Positions 8,200 through 20,410 of a stretch of DNA of 63,216 nucleotides are shown one piece after another. Positions within the stretch are counted from its first letter, which is position 1; the number at the start of each line of letters is the position of its first letter. This stretch comes from Marmoricola sp. (GTDB lineage: Bacteria > Actinomycetota > Actinomycetes > Propionibacteriales > Nocardioidaceae), in NCBI GenBank assembly GCA_025964775.1, contig JAOPYE010000042.1, forward strand, positions 1 through 63,216, read 5' to 3'. The translations under genes and the position numbers were made by a program. The notes beneath the pieces are model-generated. The model searched no databases. It worked only from the letters and a program-made list of their open reading frames with translations, and was not told the DNA's origin.

Positions 8200-8550
8200 T
8201 CAGATGTCGCGGCGTTCCTTGATCTTGGCTGCCTTGCCGCGGAGGTTGCGCAGGTAGTACAGCTTCGCGCGGCGGACGTCACCACGGGTGACGACCTCGA
8301 TCTGCTCGAAGATCGGGGAGTTGATCGGGAAGGTCCGCTCGACACCGACACCGAAGGAGACCTTGCGGACGGTGAAGGTGCGACCGACGCCGGAACCCTG
8401 GACGCGGATAACGACGCCCTGGAAGACCTGGACGCGGGAGCGGTTGCCCTCGACGACCTTCACGTGGACCTTGATGTTGTCGCCGGCGCGGAAGTCGGGG
8501 ACGTCGCTGCGCAGTGCGCTGGCGGCAACGGTGTCGATGACGTTGGTCAT
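8200..8550 (-). CDS. rplS: 50S ribosomal protein L19
   Basis: Large-subunit protein at the 30S-50S interface. 116 aa, normal length, with [30 protein letters not shown], the [18 protein letters not shown] block and the basic C-terminus [20 protein letters not shown]. The ATG has a GGAGA site about 5 nt upstream. It is separated from trmD by 214 nt, so it probably has its own promoter, though I could not define one with confidence. Confidence 0.98.
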   Translation of the reverse strand: MTNVIDTVAASALRSDVPDFRAGDNIKVHVKVVEGNRSRVQVFQGVVIRVQGSGVGRTFTVRKVSFGVGVERTFPINSPIFEQIEVVTRGDVRRAKLYYLRNLRGKAAKIKERRDI

Positions 8551-8739
8551 GGTGTCTCCTCGCGATCGCCACAGGTCAGCCGCGGATAAGGGTGGATCTC
8601 CGGTGTGAGCCCCGTCGTACTGGCCGTCGCGCTGCGCCCCCTGTGGCAGGTGCTCACGCGGATCCCCGGGGTGGATGGTTCAGGCGAACCGGTGTCCGGG
8701 CGATCTGGCCGACTGGGCCGAGGAGCAAGTCTGCCAGAG

Positions 8740-8766
8740 GAGACCGCTCGGAAGGAAATCGGTCTC
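8740..8766 (-). terminator. Hairpin at the 3' end of trmD
   Basis: GAGACCG (8740-8746) pairs with CGGTCTC (8760-8766) around a 13-nt loop and overlaps the trmD stop codon. No T-run follows. It could end the rpsP-trmD transcript before rplS. The rest of the 8551-8764 spacer holds nothing else I can name. Confidence 0.35.
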
Positions 8767-9907
8767 AGCCGCGGCGCTTGGACAGTCGGACGGCGCCATC
8801 CCGGCTGCCGCCCTGCTGGCGGTACCCCGCCTTGCGGTACATCTTCTGGTTGCGCACGCTCCCGGCTCCCGTGAACAGCTCGAAGACCGTCGCCTCCGGA
8901 GGCGCCAGCGACTCGATCTGCTCGAGCAGGACCCGACCCAGGCCACGGCCCTGGAGGTCCGGGGCGACCATCAACCGGCCGATGTCCCAGGTCTGGCCGG
9001 TCAGTCGAGCCCGTACGGCACCGACCAGGCGGCCGGCGGAACGGACCACGATCACGGTGTCGGAGGCTGCCCAGCGCTCGACGTCGACCAGTTCCTCGTC
9101 AAGGGCCGGGATCGGCACCCCCGGGTTGGCCTGCTCCTCGGAGACCCAGCACGCGCGTTGCAGGGTGAAGAGCTCGCCGACGTCGCCCGGCTCGACCAGC
9201 CGGAGGTCCATGCCCTCCAGTGCGGTCGAGGGGTGCCGCAGGTCCGGGCGCCGTACGACGGTCCGCTGCAGCGACTGCTCGGCGCGCCACGCGGCGATCC
9301 GGGCGTGGTCGCCGGACAGGAGCACCTCGGGGACGTCGAGCCCGCGCCAGGACGCGGGTTTCGTGTAGACCGGGTACTCGAGCAGACCGTCCGTGTGCGA
9401 TTCGGTGACCAACGACTCGGCGTTGCCCATGAACCCCGGCAGCAGCCGCACGACGGCTTCGATGATGGCCAGCGCCGCCACCTCTCCCCCGTTGAGCACG
9501 TAGTCGCCCAGCGAGATCTCGCGGACCTCGAGCCGGGTGGCGGCGTCGTCGAAGACGCGCTGGTCGATGCCCTCGTAGCGGCCGCAGGCGAACACGAGGT
9601 GCTCACGCGTCGACAACTCGGCTGCGACGGCGTGGGTGAACGGCACACCCGAGGGCGTCGGCACCACGAGCACTGCTCCGTCGGGAGCCAGGTCGGCCAG
9701 CGCGGCGCCCCAGGGTTCGGGCTTCATGACCATGCCCGCTCCCCCGCCGTACGGGGTGTCGTCGACCGTGCGGTGCTTGTCGCCGGTCCACGTCCGCAGG
9801 TCGTGGACAGCGATGTCGAGCAGCCCGTTGGCACGCGCCTTGCCCGGCAGCGAGAGCTCGAGGGGCGCCAGGTAGTCCGGGAAGATCGAGACGACGTCGA
9901 TGCGCAC
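8765..9907 (-). CDS. trmD: tRNA (guanine-N1-)-methyltransferase TrmD fused to a GNAT acetyltransferase domain
   Basis: Methylates G37 of tRNAs next to the anticodon, preventing +1 frameshifts. 380 aa from the GTG 5 nt after the rimM stop. Residues 1 to about 230 are a complete TrmD, with [27 protein letters not shown] (near 108-117) and [12 protein letters not shown] (134-145) forming the SAM-binding knot. From about 233 a second domain starts at [18 protein letters not shown]. It carries the acetyl-CoA loop [17 protein letters not shown] (319-324 is the core) and ends [10 protein letters not shown], as in GNAT proteins. Typical TrmD is about 240-270 aa, so the extra 145 residues are a true fusion. 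The acetyl acceptor is unknown. Confidence 0.93.
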   Translation of the reverse strand: MRIDVVSIFPDYLAPLELSLPGKARANGLLDIAVHDLRTWTGDKHRTVDDTPYGGGAGMVMKPEPWGAALADLAPDGAVLVVPTPSGVPFTHAVAAELSTREHLVFACGRYEGIDQRVFDDAATRLEVREISLGDYVLNGGEVAALAIIEAVVRLLPGFMGNAESLVTESHTDGLLEYPVYTKPASWRGLDVPEVLLSGDHARIAAWRAEQSLQRTVVRRPDLRHPSTALEGMDLRLVEPGDVGELFTLQRACWVSEEQANPGVPIPALDEELVDVERWAASDTVIVVRSAGRLVGAVRARLTGQTWDIGRLMVAPDLQGRGLGRVLLEQIESLAPPEATVFELFTGAGSVRNQKMYRKAGYRQQGGSRDGAVRLSKRRG

Positions 9908-9912
9908 GCCGA

Positions 9913-10464
9913 TCAGTCCAGGTCCGAGAGCAGTCCGGGACGGTCCTCGACCACGATCCGGCCGCCGGGTACGTCGACCTCGGGAACCAGCTCGGAGACG
10001 AACGGGACCAGCACGTCGGGCCCGTCTGCCGTGATCACGAGCAGGTCCTGGGCGCTTCCGTGCACGATCTCGCGCAACGTGCCGACCGGGCGCCCGTCGG
10101 TGGTGACCACGGCGAGTCCGACCAGCTGGTGGTCGTAGTACTCCTCGGGATCCTCGGGACGCTCCGCGGGATCGAGGGCTATCGAGAGCGTGGTGCCGCG
10201 TGCTTCCTCGGCCGAGTTGCGGTCGGCGATCTCCTCGAAGCGGACGAGCAAGCGGCCCGAGTGCCACCGGGAGCCGGCCACGGTGAGGTGGGCCGGTCCG
10301 GGCGCACCGGGCCGCTTGTTCTCGCTCTTCAGTACTTCTCCGTCGGCGAAGCGACGGTCCGGCTCATCGGTGCGGGGCTCCACGGAGACCTCGCCCTTGA
10401 TGCCGTGGGGCCTGCCGATCCGACCGACGACGATCGTCTCGTCGTCGACGGATCGAGCTGCCAT
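9913..10464 (-). CDS. rimM: 16S rRNA processing factor RimM
   Basis: Assembly factor for the 30S head that binds S19. 183 aa from the ATG giving [17 protein letters not shown], 4 nt after the khpA stop; the in-frame codons before it overlap khpA. The N-terminal RimM domain has [17 protein letters not shown] and ends with TTLSIAL. The C-terminal PRC-barrel has [13 protein letters not shown] and [15 protein letters not shown]. It is part of the compact rpsP-khpA-rimM-trmD operon. Confidence 0.96.
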   Translation of the reverse strand: MAARSVDDETIVVGRIGRPHGIKGEVSVEPRTDEPDRRFADGEVLKSENKRPGAPGPAHLTVAGSRWHSGRLLVRFEEIADRNSAEEARGTTLSIALDPAERPEDPEEYYDHQLVGLAVVTTDGRPVGTLREIVHGSAQDLLVITADGPDVLVPFVSELVPEVDVPGGRIVVEDRPGLLSDLD

Positions 10465-10468
10465 CGAC

Positions 10469-10711
10469 TCAGCGCCGACGGTCGACGTCCACGAAGTCCA
10501 CGCGCGCACCGTCGCGACCCGCCAGGGCCGAGACGACGGTCCGGAACGCAGTGGCGGTCCGGCCGTTGCGACCGATCACCTTGCCCAGGTCGGACGGGTG
10601 CACGCGCACTTCGAGGATCGAACCGCGGCGCAGCTGCTTGTCCCGGACCGAGACGTCGTCAGGGTTGTCGACGACGCCGCGGACCAGGTGCTCAAGCGCT
10701 TCGGCCAGCAT
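10469..10711 (-). CDS. khpA: KH-domain RNA-binding protein KhpA
   Basis: Small single-KH-domain RNA chaperone (KhpA/YlqC family) that pairs with KhpB in other Gram-positives. 80 aa, normal length. The GxxG loop is in DLGKVIGRNGRTATAFRTVV. It lies 5 nt after rpsP and 4 nt before rimM, the canonical place of khpA. Confidence 0.95.
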   Translation of the reverse strand: MLAEALEHLVRGVVDNPDDVSVRDKQLRRGSILEVRVHPSDLGKVIGRNGRTATAFRTVVSALAGRDGARVDFVDVDRRR

Positions 10712-10716
10712 CGTGC

Positions 10717-11313
10717 TCAGGCCTCGGTGGTCTCGTCGGCAGGCGCCTCGGCGGGCGTCTCGTCGGCGGGAGCAACGTCAGCGACCGGAGCCTCCTCGGC
10801 CGCCGGGGCCTCGTCGGCGACGGCTTCAACCGGCGCTTCGACAACCGCCTCGGTGACGACCTCGGCCTCAGCGGCAGGCGCCTCTTCAACCGGAGCCTCG
10901 GCAACCGGCGACTCGGCAGGAGCCTTCTTCTCAGCCTTCTTCCGGGTCACCGCCTCGCGCTTCGGCTCGTTGGCCGCATCCTTGAGGGCTTCGTTGAACA
11001 GGTCGATCTTGGCGCGCTTCGGCTCGGCGACCTTCAGCGTGCCCTCGGAGCCCGGAAGGCCCTTGAAGGTCTGCCAGTCACCGGTGATCTTGAGCAGCGC
11101 CTCGACGGCCTCGGAGGGCTGTGCGCCCACGCCGAGCCAGTACTGCACGCGCTCGCCGGTGATCTCGATGAACGACGGCTCTTCCTTCGGGTGGTACTTG
11201 CCGATCTCCTCGATGACCTTGCCGTCCCGCTTCTTGCGGGAGTCGACGACGACGACGCGGTAGTACGGCTGGCGGATCTTGCCCATGCGCTTCAGGCGAA
11301 TCTTGACGGCCAC
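10717..11313 (-). CDS. rpsP: 30S ribosomal protein S16 with long acidic C-terminal tail
   Basis: Small-subunit assembly protein. 198 aa with a GTG start and an AAGGAGA site upstream. Residues 1 to about 85 are ordinary S16 ([45 protein letters not shown]). After about residue 110 comes a Lys-rich hinge ([12 protein letters not shown]) and then a Glu/Ala/Pro/Val-rich tail of about 75 residues that looks disordered and strongly negative. Long tails on S16 are known in actinobacteria; their function is not. First gene of the operon. Confidence 0.97.
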   Translation of the reverse strand: MAVKIRLKRMGKIRQPYYRVVVVDSRKKRDGKVIEEIGKYHPKEEPSFIEITGERVQYWLGVGAQPSEAVEALLKITGDWQTFKGLPGSEGTLKVAEPKRAKIDLFNEALKDAANEPKREAVTRKKAEKKAPAESPVAEAPVEEAPAAEAEVVTEAVVEAPVEAVADEAPAAEEAPVADVAPADETPAEAPADETTEA

Positions 11314-11420
11314 GTTTGTGGTGTCTCCTTGAGTTCTGTGGTGGGTGAGCTCTCCTGACCAGGTGGGGACCGGGTGGAGGAGCTCGGAGGGCCCGCGAGG
11401 ATCGGATGAGAGGGTCCGAG

Positions 11421-11442
11421 TGACGCGAGACTCAGCGCGTCA
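11421..11442 (-). terminator. Hairpin downstream of the amidohydrolase gene
   Basis: TGACGCG and CGCGTCA form a perfect 7-bp stem with an 8-nt loop, about 60 nt past the amidohydrolase stop and before the rpsP start. There is no T-run. Its position between two minus-strand transcription units suggests it ends the amidohydrolase mRNA. Confidence 0.4.
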
Positions 11443-11498
11443 TTCTGCCAGAGATCACGGCTGTGCCGAAATCCTTGTCCGCGGCGCCGATTCCCTGC

Positions 11499-12569
11499 TC
11501 ACGCGTTCGCAACCAGCGCACCACGCAGCACGATCGCCGCGGGTTCGGCCAGGACGCCCAGGTCGGCCAGCGGGTCGCGCGGATAGACCACGAAATCGGC
11601 GGGCGCACCCTCGGAAAGCGTGGGATTGCGGCCGAGCCACTCCCGGGCGCGCCAGGACGCGGCGCCCAGGGCGTACTCGACCGGGAGACCGATGTCCGCC
11701 ATCGCGATCACCTCCCCGGCAAGGTTGCCGTGCTTGGCGACCCCGCCTCCGTCCGAGCCGGCGTACAGCGCCACGCCGGCCTCGTACGCCGTCATGATCG
11801 TGTCGCGGCGTCGCCCGAAGAGGTCGGTCATCGTGGAGGCGTACGCCGGGAACTTCTCGCGCCCGGCCTCGGCGTACTCGGGGAACTTGTCGAGCTGCAT
11901 CACGGTCGGCACCAGCGCCACCCCGCGCTGCGCCATCTCCGCGACCAGCGCGGGCGTGAGTCCGGTGCCGTGCTCGATGCAGTCGATGCCCGACGCGATC
12001 AGGCCATCGAGGACGTCGCTGCCGAAGCAGTGCGCGGTCACCCGCGCGCCGTGGTCGTGGGCCGCCTCGATGGCAGCGGCGAAGACCTCGGCCGGGAAGC
12101 TGGGAGCGAGGTCGCCGGCGTCCCGGGAGATCCAGTCCCCGACCAGCTTGACCCAGCCGTCCCCGCGCCCGGCCTCGCGCACGACCGCGGCCACGAGCCC
12201 GTCGGGCTCGACCTCGTCGGCGTAGTTGCGGATGTAGCAACGGCTGCGGGCGATGTGGCGGCCGGCCCGGATCAGGTGCGGCAGGTCGGCGCGCTGCTGG
12301 ATCCAGCGCGTGTCCATCGCCGATCCGCAGTCCCGGATCAGCAGCGCTCCGCCGTCCCGATCAGCCAGCGCCTGGGCCTCGGCGGTCCCGAGGTCGGTCG
12401 GCCCGTCGTCGTCGAGACCGAGGTGGCAATGGGCATCGACGAGCCCCGGCACGATCCAGCCGCGCGCGACGGTGGTCGCGCCGGCAACCCGCTCGTAGGT
12501 GATGTGCCCGTCGACGACGTACAGGTCGGCGACCTCGCCTTCGGGCAGCACCGGTCCCGAGAATTTCAT
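11499..12569 (-). CDS. Metal-dependent amidohydrolase (imidazolonepropionase-like)
   Basis: Member of the amidohydrolase superfamily; substrate unknown. 356 aa from the ATG giving MKFSGPVLPEG (a GTG three codons earlier is possible). Metal ligands expected of the family are visible: DAHCHLGL, a Lys in WVKLVGDW that may be carbamylated, TAHCFGSD, CIEHGTGL and GSDGGG. The N- and C-terminal strands form the usual small beta domain (GWIVPGLVDAH; PADFVVYPRDPL). It sits alone between ffh and the rpsP operon, about 30 nt after the ffh stop. Confidence 0.88.
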   Translation of the reverse strand: MKFSGPVLPEGEVADLYVVDGHITYERVAGATTVARGWIVPGLVDAHCHLGLDDDGPTDLGTAEAQALADRDGGALLIRDCGSAMDTRWIQQRADLPHLIRAGRHIARSRCYIRNYADEVEPDGLVAAVVREAGRGDGWVKLVGDWISRDAGDLAPSFPAEVFAAAIEAAHDHGARVTAHCFGSDVLDGLIASGIDCIEHGTGLTPALVAEMAQRGVALVPTVMQLDKFPEYAEAGREKFPAYASTMTDLFGRRRDTIMTAYEAGVALYAGSDGGGVAKHGNLAGEVIAMADIGLPVEYALGAASWRAREWLGRNPTLSEGAPADFVVYPRDPLADLGVLAEPAAIVLRGALVANA

Positions 12570-12598
12570 CGCATCCACAGCGGTGACGCTATCGCCGG

Positions 12599-14164
12599 CT
12601 ACTTCAGGTACTGGTCCAGCCCCGCGGGAAGCTTGAAGTCGTCCGGATCGAAATCGGCACCCGGAGCGCCCCCGGGGAGACCGAACGGGTTCGCAGCGGG
12701 CGCGACCTGCTCGGTGTCGGCCTGGGCCCGCTTGGCCGGGTTGCCCGAGACGCGCTTCCCCTTGCCCTTCTTGGCCTGCGGCGCCTGGCGCGCCTTGGCG
12801 CGCTTGCCGAGCGCCATGCCCGGAGAGCCGGGCATGCCGGGCATCCCGCCGCCGCGGGCCATCTGCTGCATCATCTTGCGCGCCTCGAAGAACCTGTCGA
12901 CGAGCTGGTTGACGTCGGCCACCGCGCGACCGGCTCCCTTCGCGATCCGGGAGCGGCGGGACCCGTCGATCATCTTCGGGTTGGCACGTTCGGCCGGGGT
13001 CATCGACTGGATGATCGCCTGCAGCCGGTCGATCTCGCGCTCGTCGAAGTTGTCGAGCTGCTCGCGGAACTGGCCCATCCCGGGAAGCATCCCGAGCATC
13101 TTGGTCATCGAGCCCATCTTGCGGACCTGGAGCATCTGCTCGAGGAAGTCGTCGAGGGTGAAGTCGCCGCTGGTGAGCTTCTCGGCGGCCTTGGCCGCCT
13201 GGTCGGCGTCGAAGGTCTTCTCGGCCTGCTCGATGAGCGTGAGCAGGTCACCCATGTCCAGGATGCGCGAGGCCATCCGGTCGGGGTGGAACAGGTCGAA
13301 GTCGGTGAGCTTCTCGCCGTTCGAGGCGAACATCACCGGCTTGCCGGTCATCTGCGCGATCGAGAGCGCTGCACCACCGCGTGCGTCACCGTCGAGCTTG
13401 GTGAGCACGACGGCGTCGTACCCCACCCCGTCGAGGAAAGCCTGGGCGGTGTTGACCGCGTCCTGGCCGATCATCGCGTCGACGACGAACAGCACTTCGT
13501 CGGGGTTGACCGCGTCGCGGATGTTCGCGGCCTGGCGCATCAGCTCCTCGTCGATGCCCAGGCGCCCGGCCGTGTCGATGATGACGACGTCGTGCAGGGT
13601 GCGCCGCGCCTCCTCGACACCGGCCCGGGCAACGGCGACCGGGTCCCCACCGTGTTCAATTCCCCCGGCGTTGCCCGGTTCGGGCGCGAAGACGGTCACA
13701 CCGGCGCGTTCACCGTTGACCTGGAGCTGCTGCACGGCGTTCGGGCGCTGCAGGTCGGCGGCCACCAGCATCGGGGACTTGTCCTGCGACTTGAGCCAGA
13801 GCGCGAGCTTGGCGGCCAGCGTCGTCTTGCCGGCACCCTGGAGGCCGGCAAGCATGATCACGGTCGGCGGGGTCTTGGCGAAGCGCAGCCGCCGGGTCTC
13901 GCCGCCGAGGATCCCGACGAGCTCCTCGTTGACGATCTTGATGACCTGCTGGGCCGGATTCAGCGCACCGCTGACCTCGGCGCCACGGGCACGTTCCTTG
14001 ACGGCCGCGACGAAGTCCTTGACCACGGGCAGGGCGACGTCGGCCTCGAGCAGGGCGAGCCGGATCTCACGCGCGGTGGCGTCGATGTCGGCTTCGGAGA
14101 GCTTGCCCTTGCCGCGGAGGCTCTTGAAGGTCTCGGACAGGCGATCGGAAAGGGTGTTGAACAA
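12599..14164 (-). CDS. ffh: Signal recognition particle protein Ffh
   Basis: GTPase that binds 4.5S RNA and signal sequences and delivers ribosomes to FtsY. 521 aa from a TTG (MFNTLSDRLSETF) with GAGG about 8 nt upstream; no ATG or GTG fits better. N domain to about residue 85. G domain with LAGLQGAGKTTLAAKLA, the DTAGRLGIDEEL box and TKLDGDARGG. Methionine-rich M domain from about 300 (QMLQVRKMGSMTKMLGMLPG). The basic C-terminal tail (KARQAPQAKKGKGKR) is typical of actinobacteria. Confidence 0.97.
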   Translation of the reverse strand: MFNTLSDRLSETFKSLRGKGKLSEADIDATAREIRLALLEADVALPVVKDFVAAVKERARGAEVSGALNPAQQVIKIVNEELVGILGGETRRLRFAKTPPTVIMLAGLQGAGKTTLAAKLALWLKSQDKSPMLVAADLQRPNAVQQLQVNGERAGVTVFAPEPGNAGGIEHGGDPVAVARAGVEEARRTLHDVVIIDTAGRLGIDEELMRQAANIRDAVNPDEVLFVVDAMIGQDAVNTAQAFLDGVGYDAVVLTKLDGDARGGAALSIAQMTGKPVMFASNGEKLTDFDLFHPDRMASRILDMGDLLTLIEQAEKTFDADQAAKAAEKLTSGDFTLDDFLEQMLQVRKMGSMTKMLGMLPGMGQFREQLDNFDEREIDRLQAIIQSMTPAERANPKMIDGSRRSRIAKGAGRAVADVNQLVDRFFEARKMMQQMARGGGMPGMPGSPGMALGKRAKARQAPQAKKGKGKRVSGNPAKRAQADTEQVAPAANPFGLPGGAPGADFDPDDFKLPAGLDQYLK

Positions 14165-14241
14165 GTCGATCCTCGGTGTCGGACGGCGGAACTGCGCCCA
14201 CCCAGCCTAGTTCACCCGGCACGGGCCCCTGACCCGAGCAG

Positions 14242-16470
14242 TCAGGCTCCGCCCGGACCGGTCAGTGCAGTCCGTACGGCGTCCGACGCCTGCGCGGCAC
14301 GAACCTCGTCGAGCGCGCCTGCGCCGGCCTCCTGCACGTAGAAGACGTCAACGGCCTGGGGACCGAGCGTGTCGACGTGGGCCGAGCGGACGGTCAGGCC
14401 CAACCCGGCCAGCGCCGCGCACACCAGGTGGACGACGCCGGGCCGGTCCGCGGCCCGGACCTCAAGCACGGTGGCCGAGTCCGACGCGTCGGCGTGCACC
14501 ACGACGATCGGTGCCAGCACCGAGGCATCGGCCGGCCGCAGCCGCGCGCCCGGATCCAGGCGACCCTCGACGATGGCTTCGAGGCGCTCCCGCAGCACCG
14601 TGGCATCGAGGCCGGTGCGATCCACGTGCCACTCGGAGATGCCGATCTCGTCCTCGGTCCATACCCGGGCCGCGCGGACCGAGACCCGCGCCAGGGCGAG
14701 CATCGCGGCAGCATCGGCGAGCAGGCCCACGCGGTCGCCGGACAGCACCGTGACGATCGAACCGTCGCCCTCCTCGCTGACCTGGACGGCGACCTGGTGT
14801 GGGTCCTCGCGCAGGAATCCCGGAATGGCCACCGCACGGGCCGCCGTCTCGAAGGTGAGGTTGTCCGAGAGCTCGATCGAGGCCCGGCGTACCAGGCTGC
14901 GGATCAGGGAGGCGCGCCACGTGGTCCAGGCCTTCTCGGAGGTGGCGCGCGCATCGGCCTCGGTGAGCGCGGCGAGCAGCTCGAGCTCCTCGCGGTCGTT
15001 GATCTGCTTGGTGACCAGACCGACCGTCATCGGGTCCTCGGGGTCGCGGGTGGTCGCGGTCTCCGGGAGCAGCAGGTGCCAGCGGACCAGCGCCGCTACC
15101 AGGGCTGTCTCCCGCTCGTCGAAGCCCATCCGCGCGGCGATCTCGCGCGCGATCGGCTCGCCCGCGATGCAGTGCTCGGTGGCCTGACCCTTGCCGATGT
15201 CGTGCAGCAGGGCGGAGATCATCAGGACATCGGGCCGCGAGACCCTGCGGATCAGCGCCGAGGCCTCGATGCAGGTCTCGATCAGGTGCCGGTCCACGGT
15301 GAACCGGTGCACGACCGAGGCGTGCGGCAGCAATCGCACCCGCTCCCATTCCGGCAGGAACGAGTCGAGCGCCCCGGTCTCGTCCAGCGTCTCCCAGATC
15401 GGCAGCAGCCCGCGGCCCGAGGCGAGCAGGCGCACCATCAGATCGCGCGCCTCGGCGGGCCAGGGGTTCGTCAGCAGCGGCACCTCCGCAACCAGGCGTG
15501 CCGTCGTCGACGGTTCCAGGACCAGGTCGCGCTCGGCTGCCTCGGCTGCTGCCCGGAGCAGGAGCAACGGGTCGGTCGCGGGTTTCGCATCGCGGTCGAG
15601 GACGACCTCTTCGTAGGCGATCGCCAGGCCGTTGCCGATCGACGTCAGCTGGGGGCGACGGGTCGCGATGCTGTTGGCCGGACGCCGGCCGATGGCGTCG
15701 GCACGGCGCCACGTCAGCCGCGAGAGGTGGGTGATCCGGCGGCCGAGACTCCGGGTGTGCAGCTGGGTCGCCGCCGCGTCGGGCAACCCGAGCAGCGGCG
15801 CCATGTCCCCCCAGAACTCCGGGGCGACCCTGTCGGTGGCGCGGCCGGCGACCGCGTGCAGCGCGTCGCGGACGTCGAGCAACGCCTGGCGGCAGCTCTC
15901 CAGCTCCGCGTGCGGTACGTCGACGAGCCAGGTCGCCGTCAGCGCCTTGAGCACCGTGGCGTCGCGCAAGCCGCCGGTGGCCTCCTTGATGTCGGGGACC
16001 GAGACGTGCGCGAGCTCGCCGAGGAGGCGGCCACGATCGCGCACCAGCTCGTGGAGCTCGGGCAGGCGCTGCTTGGCGTCGCGTCGCCAGGCGGCCAGGA
16101 TCGCCGTACGCAGGCGCAGGGTGAGGTTCGGGTCCCCTGCGAGGTGCCGGAGGTCCAGCAGGCCGAGGGCGACCTTGAGGTCCGCCTCGGCCTGGTCGAG
16201 CACCTCGGGCGCCGAGCGGACGGCGTGGTCGATGGTCGCACCGGAGTCCCACAACGGGTACCAGATCCTCCCCGCCCACTCGCCGGCCGCCACCTCGGCA
16301 TCGTGGACCAGCACCAGGTCGAGGTCGCTGTACGGCGCCAGCTCCTGACGGCCGTAGCCGCCGACGGCCACCAGCGCCACCCCGACGTCCGGGCAGCCCA
16401 CCGAGGTGAACGCCTCCGTGCACACCACGTCGGCGGCGCGGGCGCGTTCTGCTCTCTCGGCGGCGGTCAT
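14242..16470 (-). CDS. glnD: [Protein-PII] uridylyl/adenylyltransferase GlnD
   Basis: Nitrogen-status sensor that modifies and demodifies PII on its T-loop Tyr. 742 aa. Nucleotidyltransferase domain with VGGYGRQELAPYSDLDLVLV (about 36-55), helical linker, HD domain with ISALLHDIGKG (near 415) for demodification, and two C-terminal ACT domains (about 570-640 and 675-742) that sense glutamine. In actinobacteria GlnD usually adenylylates GlnK. The spacer to glnB is filled by a REP-like palindrome, and no normal ribosome-binding site is directly upstream of the ATG. Confidence 0.95.
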   Translation of the reverse strand: MTAAERAERARAADVVCTEAFTSVGCPDVGVALVAVGGYGRQELAPYSDLDLVLVHDAEVAAGEWAGRIWYPLWDSGATIDHAVRSAPEVLDQAEADLKVALGLLDLRHLAGDPNLTLRLRTAILAAWRRDAKQRLPELHELVRDRGRLLGELAHVSVPDIKEATGGLRDATVLKALTATWLVDVPHAELESCRQALLDVRDALHAVAGRATDRVAPEFWGDMAPLLGLPDAAATQLHTRSLGRRITHLSRLTWRRADAIGRRPANSIATRRPQLTSIGNGLAIAYEEVVLDRDAKPATDPLLLLRAAAEAAERDLVLEPSTTARLVAEVPLLTNPWPAEARDLMVRLLASGRGLLPIWETLDETGALDSFLPEWERVRLLPHASVVHRFTVDRHLIETCIEASALIRRVSRPDVLMISALLHDIGKGQATEHCIAGEPIAREIAARMGFDERETALVAALVRWHLLLPETATTRDPEDPMTVGLVTKQINDREELELLAALTEADARATSEKAWTTWRASLIRSLVRRASIELSDNLTFETAARAVAIPGFLREDPHQVAVQVSEEGDGSIVTVLSGDRVGLLADAAAMLALARVSVRAARVWTEDEIGISEWHVDRTGLDATVLRERLEAIVEGRLDPGARLRPADASVLAPIVVVHADASDSATVLEVRAADRPGVVHLVCAALAGLGLTVRSAHVDTLGPQAVDVFYVQEAGAGALDEVRAAQASDAVRTALTGPGGA

Positions 16471-16471
16471 C

Positions 16472-16510
16472 GGTTTCGAGACGGTCGCTGCGCGACCTCC
16501 TCAACCACCG
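16472..16510. repeat. REP-like palindrome, copy 1 (glnB-glnD spacer)
   Basis: A 39-bp element beginning GGTTTCGAGAC, with a GGTCGC-TGC-GCGACC hairpin core and ending CCTCAACCACCG. It fills almost the whole 43-nt gap between glnB and glnD. A second copy with a changed but still paired core (AGGCGC...GCGCCT) lies at 54454-54493. Compensated stem changes between the two copies argue that the hairpin matters. Read toward glnD, the element carries GAGGAGG 25 nt before the ATG, with the hairpin between. Confidence 0.7.
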
Positions 16511-16513
16511 GCA

Positions 16514-18230
<1,717 letters not shown>

Positions 18231-18258
18231 GCGCGCACCCTGCCATGCACGCAGGAAA

Positions 18259-18296
18259 CCGGTGGGCGCGTCTCAGACTCGCGACGCACCCACCGG
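18259..18296 (-). terminator. Strong hairpin between glnK and the downstream amt
   Basis: CCGGTGGG pairs with CCCACCGG and, after one C/A mismatch, GCGTC with GACGC, leaving a 10-nt loop. It lies 39-76 nt after the glnK stop and 29 nt before the next amt ATG. No T-run follows, as is common in actinobacteria. It may end or attenuate transcription between the two amt-PII pairs. Confidence 0.6.
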
Positions 18297-18334
18297 TACC
18301 TGTCATGACCTGGCTAGGGCCATGGTGTTGTTGT

Positions 18335-20025
<1,691 letters not shown>

Positions 20026-20410
20026 CGGACCTCCAGTGGTGAGACTGCAAGAGCATCAGCGGCGGGTCCTTGCCGACGACGTCGATGTCGGGGCAAGGGC
20101 GAGCCGCCTTGTCGAGCCTCAGGGTGGTCTGCCGAGGTTTCGCGAACCCGTGCGAAGCCGTTTCGGTTGCGTGACACATTCGGCGCCCGTGTTACGAACA
20201 GGTGAACTCGTCAGCAGGCGCACCTGACCAGACCAGCTCGGCGAGGAGGAAGTGGCGCATTTGGGGCGACTTGGCCCGGGGATCTGAGCGGTTATCACCG
20301 GAATTCACAAGCCCTGACGGGGAACTCCTGCTGGCCGGGCGGTGAACATCTGCGTCCACAATCTCGGCGTTTTGCCACGGCCGCCGCTCGTGCGGCCCTA
20401 CCTTGTGCTC
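20026..20410. other. Divergent 385-nt regulatory region between amtB and a tetR gene
   Basis: No gene is visible here. It holds the amtB ribosome-binding site (GGAGG on the minus strand), the GlnR-type box at 20160-20175, two more GTnAC/GAAAC-like half-sites (minus strand GAAAC at 20137-20141 and GTAAC at 20191-20195), and, at its right end, a TACCTT -10-like hexamer (20399-20404) placed 6 nt before the GTG of the tetR gene. Confidence 0.6.
20160..20175 (-). promoter_or_regulatory. GlnR-type operator upstream of amtB
   Basis: On the minus strand the sequence is GTCAC-N6-GAAAC, an exact match to the GTnAC-N6-GAAAC half of the actinobacterial GlnR consensus. It is about 135 bp before the amtB ATG. 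A second GAAAC lies at 20137-20141, one base off the expected spacing for a full double box. GlnR activates amtB-glnK-glnD in Streptomyces and mycobacteria; that it does so here is inference. Confidence 0.6.

Noticed and set aside
9908..10267. N-terminal extension of trmD
   Set aside because: It overlaps rimM; TrmD proteins begin at the RIDVVSIFP segment.
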